Part shown: in pieces, positions 10,243 through 18,197 of the stretch | Position numbering within the stretch: position 1 is the stretch's first letter | How the letters are laid out: each line of letters starts with the position of its first letter | Source: Deltaproteobacteria bacterium | GTDB lineage: Bacteria; Myxococcota_A; UBA796; UBA2385 | Reading direction: 5' to 3' | DNA length: 53,647 nucleotides | Assembly: GCA_018401435.1 (NCBI GenBank) | Contig: JAGYJW010000047.1 | Coordinates: 1 to 53,647, forward strand | The notes under the pieces: model-generated | What the model saw: only the letters and a program-made list of their open reading frames with translations | Told to the model about the DNA's origin: nothing | Databases searched by the model: none | Position numbers and translations under genes: made by a program

Positions 10243-11259
10243 TCAGATTCCCAGCGCCTTCATGCGGCGCCAGAGCGTGGTGCGGCTCAGGCCCAGGGCC
10301 TCGGCGGCTTCGGCCTTGCGGCCCCCGGCGTGGCCCAGGGCGGCGCGGATGCGGGCGGCCTCGTCCAAGGGGGGTGCAGCCGCCTCGACCTGGGCGGTCT
10401 GCGCCCCCGCCGGCGGCCCGAGGGTGGGCTGCCGCGCCTGGCTTCGGTCCGGGGGCGGCTCATCCCGCAGCTCGGGGGTCAGATCGGCCACCTGCAGCCG
10501 CGGCCCCTCGCCCATGGCATAGGCCTGCTCGATGACATTGCGTAGCTCGCGGATATTGCCGGGCCAGGGGTAGGCCTCCATCAGCGCCAGCGCCTCGGCC
10601 TCGATCTCGTCGATCTGCCGACCCCCATAGGCGAGCGCCCGGCTGTTGAACTCGTCGATGAAGTGCCAGCTGAGCGCCGCCACATCGCCCTCGCGCTCCA
10701 CCAGCAGGGGCAGGTAGAGGGTCACCACGCGCACCCGGTACATCAGGTCCTCCCGGAAGCGACCGGCGGCGACCTCGGTGCGCAGGGCCCGGTTGGTGGC
10801 GGCCAGCACCCGCACATCCACCTCGCGGGGGCTGTTGCCGCCAAGGGGCACAAAGACCCGCTCTTGCAGGACCCGCAGCAGGCGCGCCTGCAGGTCCAGC
10901 GGGATCTCGGCGATCTCGTCGAGGAAGAGGGTGCCCTTGTCAGCGAGGGCGAAGAGGCCGGGCCGATCCTTGACCGCGCCGGTGAATGCACCCCGGACGT
11001 GGCCAAAAAGTTCGGATGCGAGGTGGTCGGGGGTCAAGGTGGCGCAGTTCAGCGCGCGAAAGGGCCCGCTGCGCCGCCCGCTGAGATCGTGCACGGCGCG
11101 GGCAAAGAGCTCCTTGCCGGTGCCCGTCTCCCCCCGAATCAGCACCGACGAGTCGGTGCGGGCCACCCGCTGCACCTGCTGAAAGAGGGCGACCATGGCG
11201 GGCGCCACCGTCACCATGCCGTGGAACTCGACCGGCGTCGGACGTTCGGATCGTTTCAT
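10243..11259 (-). CDS. Sigma-54-dependent activator lacking a sensor domain
   Basis: I choose the ATG at 11259 (MKRSERPTPVEFHGMVTV) because TTGGAG lies 8 nt upstream; an in-frame ATG at 11280 would sit inside the palindrome. The roughly 338-residue product is almost only an AAA+ domain: Walker A GETGTGKE, the sigma-54-contacting loop GAFTGAVKD, Walker B GTLFLDEIAEIP, and the second region of homology WPGNIRELRNVIEQA. A Fis-type helix-turn-helix follows (AEAAEALGLSRTTLWRRMKA). There is no receiver, GAF, PAS or V4R domain in front. The only Cys is in the conserved ALNCAT motif, so Cys-based sulfur sensing as described for FisR-type activators is not obvious. It is divergent from the persulfide operon, whose promoter has -24/-12 elements. 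Confidence 0.92.
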   Translation of the reverse strand: MKRSERPTPVEFHGMVTVAPAMVALFQQVQRVARTDSSVLIRGETGTGKELFARAVHDLSGRRSGPFRALNCATLTPDHLASELFGHVRGAFTGAVKDRPGLFALADKGTLFLDEIAEIPLDLQARLLRVLQERVFVPLGGNSPREVDVRVLAATNRALRTEVAAGRFREDLMYRVRVVTLYLPLLVEREGDVAALSWHFIDEFNSRALAYGGRQIDEIEAEALALMEAYPWPGNIRELRNVIEQAYAMGEGPRLQVADLTPELRDEPPPDRSQARQPTLGPPAGAQTAQVEAAAPPLDEAARIRAALGHAGGRKAEAAEALGLSRTTLWRRMKALGI

Positions 11260-11273
11260 GGCTGCAACTCCAA

Positions 11274-11285
11274 GTTTCATGAAAC
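11274..11285. promoter_or_regulatory. 12-bp perfect palindrome, candidate activator site
   Basis: GTTTCATGAAAC is perfectly palindromic. The half GTTTCATG recurs at 11253-11260, 21 bp (two helical turns) away. The palindrome lies about 73 bp upstream of the -24 element at 11351 and 15-26 bp before the activator's own start codon. A dimeric Fis-type domain bound here could both activate the operon and control its own gene. This is inferred from position and symmetry. Confidence 0.55.
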
Positions 11286-11350
11286 ATAGCAGCGTCGCGT
11301 TGCATGCACCAGCCCGACCGGCCACTGGGCCTTCTCGGCGCCCGAAGCGC

Positions 11351-11366
11351 TGGCATGGAATGTGCA
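11351..11366 (+). promoter_or_regulatory. Sigma-54 (-24/-12) promoter of the persulfide operon
   Basis: TGGCATGGAATGTGCA matches the sigma-54 pattern TGGCAY-N5-TTGCA, with GG at 11352 and GC at 11364, exactly 12 bp apart. Predicted transcription starts near 11377, leaving a short leader with CCGGAG before the ATG at 11394. The divergent sigma-54 activator gene supports the call. Confidence 0.7.
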
Positions 11367-11393
11367 GTCAAGAATGGCATCCCCGGAGCCCCC

Positions 11394-12452
11394 ATGATCT
11401 TCGTTCAACTGACCGACCCCGAGACGAGCACCTTCACCTACCTGCTGGCCGACGCCGAGAGCCGCGAGGCCATCCTGATCGACCCCGTGCTGGAGCAGGT
11501 GGACCGCGACGTGGCCCTGCTGGAGCGGCTGGGTCTGCGCCTGCGCTACACCCTGGAGACGCATGTGCACGCCGACCATGTGTCGGGGGGCGGGCGCCTG
11601 CGCGAGCGGCTGGGCAGCCTCACCGCGATGCACGCCTCGGGTGGCGCGGAATGCGCCGACATCAAGCTGCAGGATGGCGACAGCCTGGCTGTTGGCAAGG
11701 TGGTCCTGCAGGCCCGCTACACGCCGGGCCACACCAGCAGCTGCACCTCCTATGTGGCCGGCGACCGCGTCTTTACCGGCGACACCCTGCTCATCGGTGG
11801 CTGTGGGCGGACGGACTTCCAGCAGGGGGACGCCGCCACCCTCTACGACAGCGTGCACCAGCGGCTCTTCAGCCTGCCGGACAACACCCTGGTCTTCCCG
11901 GGCCACGACTACCGGGGCAACCTCGCCAGCACCATCGGCTGGGAGAAGGCGCACAACGCGCGGCTGGGTGCGGGGCGCGACCGCGACGCCTTCGTGCAGC
12001 TGATGGGCGAGCTCAAGCTCCCCCAGCCCAAGAAGATCCAGGAGGCGGTGCCCGCCAACCTGCGCTGCGGCCTGCCCCAGGACCCGGAGCAGGCCCTGGT
12101 GGCCCTGTCGGTGGATGCGGGGGTCGGCTACCGCGATCTCGCCCCGGAGAAGGCCCACGCCTGGCTGGGCGCCCTGCAGGTCATCGACGTGCGGGAGCCC
12201 GAGGAGCTGGTGGGCCCGCTGGGGCGCATCGCCGAGGCCCAAAGCGCTCCCCTCGCCACCGTGCCCCAGGCCCTGGCGGGCTGGGACAAGGACGCCCTGA
12301 CCCTGATGGTCTGCCGGTCTGGCGGTCGCAGCGGCCGGGCGGCCGAGCTGCTGGCCCGGTCGGGCTTTGTGCGGGTCTTCAACCTGCAAGGCGGCATGCT
12401 CGCCTGGAACGCCGCCCAGCTGCCGGTGGTCGACGCCGACCTGGGGGTCTGA
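11394..12452 (+). CDS. Persulfide dioxygenase-rhodanese fusion (ETHE1-like, PRF/Blh type)
   Basis: This 352-residue protein starts MIFVQLTDPETSTFTYLLAD after CCGGAG. The N-terminal metallo-beta-lactamase fold has THVHADHVSGG, TPGHTSSC and GDTLLIGGCGRTDFQQGD, the signature of ETHE1-type iron persulfide dioxygenases that oxidise glutathione persulfide to sulfite. The C-terminal rhodanese domain has VIDVREPEEL and the active-site loop CRSGGRSGRA with the catalytic Cys. Fusions of this kind couple persulfide oxidation to sulfur transfer and occur with TauE and YeeE/YedE genes in bigR-type operons, the same order as here. It is first in the operon, 1 bp from the next gene. It probably acts in sulfide or sulfane-sulfur detoxification in the cytoplasm. 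Confidence 0.92.
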   Translation: MIFVQLTDPETSTFTYLLADAESREAILIDPVLEQVDRDVALLERLGLRLRYTLETHVHADHVSGGGRLRERLGSLTAMHASGGAECADIKLQDGDSLAVGKVVLQARYTPGHTSSCTSYVAGDRVFTGDTLLIGGCGRTDFQQGDAATLYDSVHQRLFSLPDNTLVFPGHDYRGNLASTIGWEKAHNARLGAGRDRDAFVQLMGELKLPQPKKIQEAVPANLRCGLPQDPEQALVALSVDAGVGYRDLAPEKAHAWLGALQVIDVREPEELVGPLGRIAEAQSAPLATVPQALAGWDKDALTLMVCRSGGRSGRAAELLARSGFVRVFNLQGGMLAWNAAQLPVVDADLGV

Positions 12453-12453
12453 G

Positions 12454-13248
12454 ATGTGGCTCTCTTCGGCCCTCGCGCTGCTCATCGGCCTGACCCTCGG
12501 CCTGCTTGGTGGAGGCGGCAGCATCCTCACGGTGCCGGTCATGGTCTATATCCTTGATATACCACCGAAGGAGGCCATCGCGACCTCCCTGGTGGTGGTC
12601 GGCGCCACCGCCGCTGTCGCCGCCATCCAGCACGCCCTGGGCGGCCGGGTGCGATGGAAGACCGGCCTCATCTTCAGCGGCGCAGGCATGGTGGGCGCGG
12701 GCCTGGGTGGCTACGCCGCCGACTGGTTCTCGGGCACGGTGCTGCTGGTGCTCTTCGCCGTGATGATGCTGCTGACCGGCGGCTTCATGCTGAAGGGCCG
12801 GAAAGAGCCCACCGGCCCCGTGGTGAAGAAGGACCACCCGATCGCCCTCATCCTGGGGGAGGGCCTGCTGGTGGGCGCCATCACCGGCCTGGTGGGCGCG
12901 GGCGGCGGCTTCCTGGTGGTGCCGGCCCTGGTGCTGCTGGGCGGGTTGACCATGCAGGAGGCGGTCGGCACCTCCCTGCTGGTCATCGCCCTCAAGTCGG
13001 GCGCCGGCCTGGCGGGCCACATCACCCATGTCGACATCGACTGGGCGATGGCGGGGGGCTTCACGGCTGTGACGGTGGCGGGCTCCCTGGTGGGCACGGC
13101 TCTGTCGGCGAGGGTGCCCGGACCGGCCCTTCGCAAGGGCTTCGCCGTCTTCGTGCTGCTGATGGGCGGAATGGTGCTTTACCAGGAGCTGGGCAAGACG
13201 GATAGCCCCGCCGAGTCCACGGCGGCCGTGGTCGAGGAGGCCCCATGA
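12454..13248 (+). CDS. TauE/SafE-family membrane transporter
   Basis: This 264-residue integral membrane protein has about eight hydrophobic segments arranged as two repeats: GLLGGGGSILTVPVMVYIL in the first half and GLVGAGGGFLVVPALVLLGG in the second. This pattern is typical of TauE/SafE (DUF81) sulfite or organosulfonate exporters. It starts one base after the stop of the dioxygenase-rhodanese gene. The C-terminal tail is hydrophilic. It probably exports sulfite made by the dioxygenase; substrate is inferred from family and context. Confidence 0.88.
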   Translation: MWLSSALALLIGLTLGLLGGGGSILTVPVMVYILDIPPKEAIATSLVVVGATAAVAAIQHALGGRVRWKTGLIFSGAGMVGAGLGGYAADWFSGTVLLVLFAVMMLLTGGFMLKGRKEPTGPVVKKDHPIALILGEGLLVGAITGLVGAGGGFLVVPALVLLGGLTMQEAVGTSLLVIALKSGAGLAGHITHVDIDWAMAGGFTAVTVAGSLVGTALSARVPGPALRKGFAVFVLLMGGMVLYQELGKTDSPAESTAAVVEEAP

Positions 13249-13679
13249 TCGTCGATCCCAATGCCTGGATCATCGCCCTTGGCGGTGGCGCGCTGATTGG
13301 CCTGGCCGCCACGCTGATGCTGGGCGGCAGCGGCCGGGTGGCCGGAATCTCCGGCATCGTTGGCGGGCTGCTGCAGCCCACCCCCGGCGAGCGGGGCTGG
13401 CGGGTCGCCTTCACCGTGGGCCTGGTGGTGGCCGGGCTGGCCCTCGCACCCATCCTGCCCGAGAGCTTCAGCAGCAGCGGGCGCCCCCTGTGGGCCCTGG
13501 TGATCGCGGGCCTGCTGGTGGGCTTTGGCACCCGGCTGGGCAATGGCTGCACCAGCGGCCATGGGGTCTGCGGCATGGCCCGCTTCTCCAAGCGCTCCTT
13601 TGCTGCGGTCGGTGTCTTCTTGACCACCGGAATGGTGGTGGCCACGCTGCTCGGGCAGCTGCTGGGAGGGGTCGCATGA
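13245..13679 (+). CDS. YeeE/YedE-family membrane protein, first half
   Basis: This 144-residue protein has four hydrophobic segments, with GFGTRLGNGCTSGHGVCGMARFS near residues 88-110, the Cys-containing signature of YeeE/YedE (DUF395) thiosulfate/sulfur transporters. ATGA overlap joins it to the TauE gene upstream and another joins it to the companion gene downstream. In related operons the two half-size proteins (PmpA/PmpB type) work together to move reduced sulfur compounds. Confidence 0.9.
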   Translation: MIVDPNAWIIALGGGALIGLAATLMLGGSGRVAGISGIVGGLLQPTPGERGWRVAFTVGLVVAGLALAPILPESFSSSGRPLWALVIAGLLVGFGTRLGNGCTSGHGVCGMARFSKRSFAAVGVFLTTGMVVATLLGQLLGGVA

Positions 13680-14143
13680 AGGGCCGCAACATCAAGCGTG
13701 ACATTGGTATATCGCTGCTATCAGGGCTGATCTTCGGCGCGGGCCTGGTGGTCTCGGGCATGACCCGCCCCGATCGGGTCATCGGCTTCCTGGACCTGCT
13801 GGGAGGCTGGGATCCCACCCTGGCCTTCGTGCTGGCGGGGGCGACGGGCACCCACATGCTGCTTCGTCCGCTGATCCAGCGCCTGGCGCCCGATCAGGTC
13901 AAGGCCGGCACCCCCACGCGCAGCCGTCTGGACAAGGAGCTGCTGCTGGGGGCGGCCCTCTTCGGCGCGGGCTGGGGCTTGGGGGGCTACTGCCCGGGCC
14001 CTGCCGTGACCGCCGCCCTGCCAGCCCTGGGCGACACCCTGATCTTTGGGGTGGCGATGGTGGGTGGCATGTCCTTGCACCACTGGATGAAGACCCGAAA
14101 CACGGCGGTCATCCCAGAGAATCCCTTGGCGGAGCGGCGCTGA
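13676..14143 (+). CDS. YeeE/YedE-family membrane protein, second half (DUF6691-like)
   Basis: This 155-residue membrane protein starts MKGRNIKRDIGISLLSGLIF and carries GAGLVVSGMTRPDRVIGFLD near the start and GAGWGLGGYCPGPAVTAAL near residues 108-126, including the conserved Cys-Pro-Gly. It pairs with the preceding YeeE/YedE half by a 4-bp overlap and ends the sulfur operon. Its 3' end overlaps the convergent permease gene by 35 bp. Confidence 0.9.
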   Translation: MKGRNIKRDIGISLLSGLIFGAGLVVSGMTRPDRVIGFLDLLGGWDPTLAFVLAGATGTHMLLRPLIQRLAPDQVKAGTPTRSRLDKELLLGAALFGAGWGLGGYCPGPAVTAALPALGDTLIFGVAMVGGMSLHHWMKTRNTAVIPENPLAERR

Positions 14144-15853
14144 TCCGCGCGCCCTGGCGGGCCAGGGTGGCGGCCCATGCCCGGGGGCCCACCTGCCAGA
14201 GGCTGCGCAGGAGCAGGAGCAGGAGGAGCCCCGCGCTCCCCCAATGAAGGGGGCCCGGGGCGACGGTGGGGGCGAGGGGGCCGATGTCCACGGCTGCGGG
14301 GGGCAGACCCCAGGCGGCGAGGCCCGCCAGGCCCCAGGCCACGGCCACATAGGCCAGCATGGCCCGCGCGGTGGCCGCGCCGCCATAGAGCCCCGAGAGC
14401 AGCCGCAGGGTCGCGAGGTTGGTCGCGGGCCCCAACAGCAGGGCCGCCAGGATGGGGCCCACTGCGAGGCCCTTGGCCAGGAGCACCGCCGCCATCGGCG
14501 TGGCCGCGCTCGCCGAGATGAAGGTGGGAATGGCCAGCAGGCTGAGCAGGGGCAGGGCCAGGCCCGAGGCCTGCAAGTCCACGAAGGTGGCGGCGGGCAG
14601 GGTGGCCTGAACACAGGCGGCGGCGATCAAACCGGTCGCCATCCAGGGCCCGATCTGCAGCAGCGTGGCGTCCAGGCTCTCGACAAAGGTGCTGTGAACG
14701 ACGGCTGTTGGCGGCCGGCCCGCCCGGTCCTGTCCAGGCCCCGCCGACCGGCCCAGGGTCAGCACCCCCGCAGCCACCAGCGCGGCCACCCCCGCACCCA
14801 GCAGGCGCGCCAGGGCGAAGGGCAGCCCCAGGAGGGACGCCGTGAGGGTGAAGGTGTCGAGGCCCAGCTCGGGAGCCGCCAGCACGAAGGCCACCACCAG
14901 GGCAGGCGCTGCGCGATGGCGCACAAGCCGGCGCGCCGCCGTGTCCAAGTTGCTGCCATTGGCAGGTGCGCGCAAGGCCAGCCATATCCCCAGGACGGCC
15001 GATGCCAGCGGCCCCCGTCGGTCTGCAAGAGCCGCGATCTCGGGCAGCGAACGGGCCCCGGTGCCCAGCAGGGCCGCCGCCCCGACGCCCAATAACAGGG
15101 CAGGGGAGAGGGCCAGGGTGAGGTGCTGCAACGGGTGCAGCAGGTCGGGGTGCGCCAGCTTCGCGCCCGCCTCAGCCTCGGCCTGCGCCATCACCAGCAC
15201 CGGCAGGCCCGCCCCCAAGGCGAAGGCCAGCAGCTCTGCGCTGCGGGCCCGGCCGCCCCCAGGAGGCCGGTCCCCCAAGGCATGCCAGATGACGTGCAAG
15301 AGCAGGCCCCCCACCACCGCCGGCATCCAGGTGGTGGCACCGGGAAGCGCGCTGGCACCTTGGGCTCCAGCGATCACCCCCAGGGCGGTCGCCCCCAGCA
15401 AAGCGGCCGCCAAGGTGCCGATGCGCCGCCAGCCCGACCCGGCGAAGGGCTGCACCACCACTGCCACCAGGGGCAAGGCGTGGGCGGTCACCGACAAGGC
15501 CACCCCGGCGCCGGGCCCCGCGGACCAGGTGGCGCCGATCTGCAGGCCGTCCATCGCCTGGTGGGCCATCACCCCCAGCAGGCCCAGGCCCGCGCCCAGC
15601 TCGCGGCGGGCGCCCAGGCGGCGCAGGCCCGCCTCTGCCACCGCCGGCAGCACCAGGGCGCCCAGAAGAGGGCGATGCCCCAGACGCCCAGGGCCTGGGC
15701 GCTGGTGGGCAAGAGGTCCAGCAGCACCACGGCCCCAGCGGCGGCCAGCGCAAAGGTCGCGGCCGGGCCGCTGATCCGGGCATAGACCGGCCCCAGGCCC
15801 AGCAAGACGCCGACCAGGACCGGCAGCAGGGCGACAACCAGAGCCAGGGACAT
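14109..15853 (-). CDS. ZIP-like domain fused to ArsP/DUF318-type permease (one frameshift)
   Basis: The ATG at 15853 starts a highly hydrophobic protein of about 580 residues. A one-base loss near 15660 interrupts the frame in GIALFW..LPAVAEAG. The N-terminal half has MAHQAMDGLQIGA and VTAHALPLVAVVV, which resemble the HNxxDG and HExPH metal sites of ZIP transporters in degenerate form. The C-terminal half has PTFISASAATPMAAVLLAKG followed by LLLGPATNLATLRLL, matching the permease family (COG0701/ArsP-like). ArsP-like members export organoarsenicals or metals. The fusion suggests metal or metalloid transport. It is convergent with the sulfur operon and not part of it. Confidence 0.7.
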
Positions 15854-15952
15854 GCCGGCGCGCTTATCGCATCACGGTCGCAAGTGGGGGTGCCCTTCAG
15901 TCGGCCGCGCCTTCGACCGAAAAGACGGAGGTCTGCCTGTGGGAGTCCCGCG

Positions 15953-16561
15953 ATGCCCAGCGCCTTGCCCGCCGGGACCTATGCCCTGGTCCGCGGGAGC
16001 ACCCGGGCCTGCCTGCGGGTTCAGGACGACACCTGGCACCGCCACTGGTGGGTCAGCCGCGGGCCGCTGGATTTTGGATCGGGCCCCGATGAGCCCGTGA
16101 CCTTGCGCCCGGCGCCGGAGCTGCCCCCCGATCTCGACGGCTTCCTCGCCGCCGGGGACCAGCTGCCCGGCCGCATGGCCCTCCGCTATACCTGGGCCTG
16201 GGGGCGGCGGACGGCGCAGCTCCCACCGGAATTCGCCCATGCCCTCGCCCAGGAGCGAGAGTTGGACGGCGCCCACCGCCGCCGGGACTTCGACACCGGG
16301 CTGCTGCCCCTGGGCGGTCCCGGCCGTCCCGTGGGCCTGGTCCTGACCGTGGAGCCGGTCTGGGGCGAGGGCCGCAGCTGGTGGCTGCTGACCGCCGGCG
16401 CCGCCATGCCCCTGGACCTGCATTGCGCCTTGCAAGGCAGCGGCCCCAAGCTGGCGGAGGCCTGCGATGGCGCCCTGCTCGCCTTGGACGCTCCCGTCGT
16501 CGAGGTGCTGGAGCTGGAGCTGCGCAGCTCGGCCGCCCGCGCGGACGTGCCCGCCCCGTGA
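15953..16561 (+). CDS. Hypothetical protein, Trp-rich
   Basis: I start at the ATG at 15953 (MPSALPAGTYALVRGSTRA) because GGGAG lies 7 nt upstream and no signal peptide precedes it. The 202-residue product is acidic and soluble, with a strand-rich first half containing DDTWHRHWWVSRG and TWAWGRRTAQLPPEF, and VGLVLTVEPVWGEGRSWWLL near residue 130. I do not recognise the family. It is followed by a hairpin terminator-like structure and is convergent with nothing, so it is probably monocistronic. Confidence 0.6.
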   Translation: MPSALPAGTYALVRGSTRACLRVQDDTWHRHWWVSRGPLDFGSGPDEPVTLRPAPELPPDLDGFLAAGDQLPGRMALRYTWAWGRRTAQLPPEFAHALAQERELDGAHRRRDFDTGLLPLGGPGRPVGLVLTVEPVWGEGRSWWLLTAGAAMPLDLHCALQGSGPKLAEACDGALLALDAPVVEVLELELRSSAARADVPAP

Positions 16562-16572
16562 GCCCCGCCGCC

Positions 16573-16609
16573 GGTTCGGTTTGAAACAATAATCGATTCA
16601 AACCGAATC
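16573..16609 (+). terminator. Inverted repeat, probable terminator
   Basis: The arms GGTTCGGTTTGAA and TTCAAACCGAATC (13 bp with one G-U pair) enclose an 11-nt AT-rich loop and are followed by GTTTCTTG. It lies 12 bp after the stop of the upstream gene. The AT richness is striking for this region. Confidence 0.55.
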
Positions 16610-16771
16610 GTTTCTTGTGGCCTCCCCCGTTCAATTGCCCAGCGCGGGGCGCGAAGATCGGCGAAGTACGCGCAGAGTCTCCATGCCCGGTCCCGATGGG
16701 CGGGGCTGGTATGGACCTTGCTTCTGAGACAGGTGTGCCCCAGCTCGGGCCGACCCCTCTCGGAGTGCCCC

Positions 16772-17392
16772 ATGACCCCCACCGCCCGCCTGTCCGCCCT
16801 CGCCCTCTTCGCCCTCGCCGCCTGCGCGCCCCCGTCCGAGATCGAGGCGGGGGACAGCCCCGGCCTCGCCGAGGGCATCACGCCCCCCGGCACGCGCATC
16901 CCCGTGGACCGTGCCGACTTCCGCACCGATCTGGTGACCGGCGCGCCGCGGGTGGGCGGGGTGCAACCCGCCGACGCCCTCTGCCCGGTCGCCCAACCCA
17001 AGGACGGCCCCTTCGCCCAGCAGGTCGCCGCCGCCTGCGCCGCCTTCCTGGAGCAGGGCCCCCGCTCCTACCGGCTGGTGCGGGAGATGCAGCCCGCCGG
17101 GCGCGATGTCGAGCCCATCCGCGTCGAGGTGCTCGTGCTGGAAGGCCGGGTGGTGCGGGCCACCATCAACGGGGCTGCGCTCACCGATCCCCCTGACGCC
17201 TTCCACATCTTCGACCAGGCCTTCGAGGTGGCCCTGCTGCCCGGTGCTGCCCACGCCATCGCGCTGGACAAGGAGCGCCCCATGATCACCGAGATCGCCC
17301 TCGACGCCGGGCTCACCCGCGGCTGGGACGTTGTCACCATCGACCTCTTCGCTGTGGGCCCCCAAGAGAGCCGCGGGCGCTGGGCCGACTGA
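16772..17392 (+). CDS. Lipoprotein, DUF6174-like (copy 1)
   Basis: This 206-residue protein begins MTPTARLSALALFALAACAP, a lipoprotein signal peptide with lipobox LAAC. The mature part has RSYRLVREMQPAGRDVEP, EVLVLEGRVVRATING, AFHIFDQAFEVAL and ITEIALD. This strand pattern ('Y..R' / 'V..G.V..A' / 'D.FD' / 'YD..G.P..I') is seen in DUF6174 proteins. The next gene is a diverged paralog. Function is unknown. Confidence 0.72.
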   Translation: MTPTARLSALALFALAACAPPSEIEAGDSPGLAEGITPPGTRIPVDRADFRTDLVTGAPRVGGVQPADALCPVAQPKDGPFAQQVAAACAAFLEQGPRSYRLVREMQPAGRDVEPIRVEVLVLEGRVVRATINGAALTDPPDAFHIFDQAFEVALLPGAAHAIALDKERPMITEIALDAGLTRGWDVVTIDLFAVGPQESRGRWAD

Positions 17393-17462
17393 AGGCCAAG
17401 CTCCGCCCCTCTCTGCATCCTCACTCCCCCCTCTCTGCACACCGCCAGCCCTGGACGTCGCC

Positions 17463-18146
17463 ATGTTCCGCCCCACCGCCCTCTGCGCCCTCTCTGTCTT
17501 CGCCCTGGCCTGCGATCCCGCGGCCCGGTCTTCGGCCGACGCGGCCGGGTTGCAAGTCACCCGCAGCCCGCTGCTGGTGCCGGCCGACGGCCCGCGCACC
17601 ATCGAGATCGTGCCCATGGCCAGTGGTGCGCTGGTCTTTCAGCCCGACTGCGCGCGGGCCGGTGCCGGCGCCGACGCCGGCGAGGCCTTGCGGGCCTGCG
17701 GGGCGCCGCCCAAGGCCGAGGGGCAGGCCTGCCCCGCCTTCAACGCGGCTGAACTCAAGGAGCCGGCCTTGGCCGAGCTGGCGTCGGCCTGCGCCTTCTG
17801 GGACGCCAACGCCTTGCCCGCCTATGTGATGACCCGCGAGACCATGGTGGCGGGGGTGGATGGCGATCCGCTGCAGTCCCAGTCCTTTGTGCAAGGCGGC
17901 GAGGTGCAGTCGGCCTCGGTCAACGGCATGCCCGTTCTGGACGGCGACACGGTCTACGATCTCTTCGCCCAGCTCGCGCCCCTGGCTGCCATGGGCCTGC
18001 CGGGGATCGAGATCCGCTACGATGAGGCGCTGGGCTTCATCACCGAGGTGGCCATCCGATCGATGGACCAGCGCAGCTGGACCGTCATGACGGTGGAGGT
18101 GGTGGCGGTCTGGCCCGAGCTGGACGAGAAGGAGGTTGTCTACTGA
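17463..18146 (+). CDS. Lipoprotein, DUF6174-like (copy 2)
   Basis: This 227-residue protein starts MFRPTALCALSVFALACDPA with lipobox ALAC. It shares its plan with the upstream gene: AYVMTRETMVAGVDGDP, FVQGGEVQSASVNGMPVLDG, TVYDLFAQLAPLAAM and EIRYDEALGFITEVAIRSMD. It is likely a tandem duplicate, and the two probably form one transcription unit. It has several additional Cys residues (DCARAGAG, RACGAPPK, ACPAF, ACAFW) that could form disulfides. Confidence 0.72.
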   Translation: MFRPTALCALSVFALACDPAARSSADAAGLQVTRSPLLVPADGPRTIEIVPMASGALVFQPDCARAGAGADAGEALRACGAPPKAEGQACPAFNAAELKEPALAELASACAFWDANALPAYVMTRETMVAGVDGDPLQSQSFVQGGEVQSASVNGMPVLDGDTVYDLFAQLAPLAAMGLPGIEIRYDEALGFITEVAIRSMDQRSWTVMTVEVVAVWPELDEKEVVY

Positions 18147-18197
18147 TGCGGCAGGCCCCTGAACTGGTGATAGGGTGAGGCCTTCGAGGTGTGTTCC

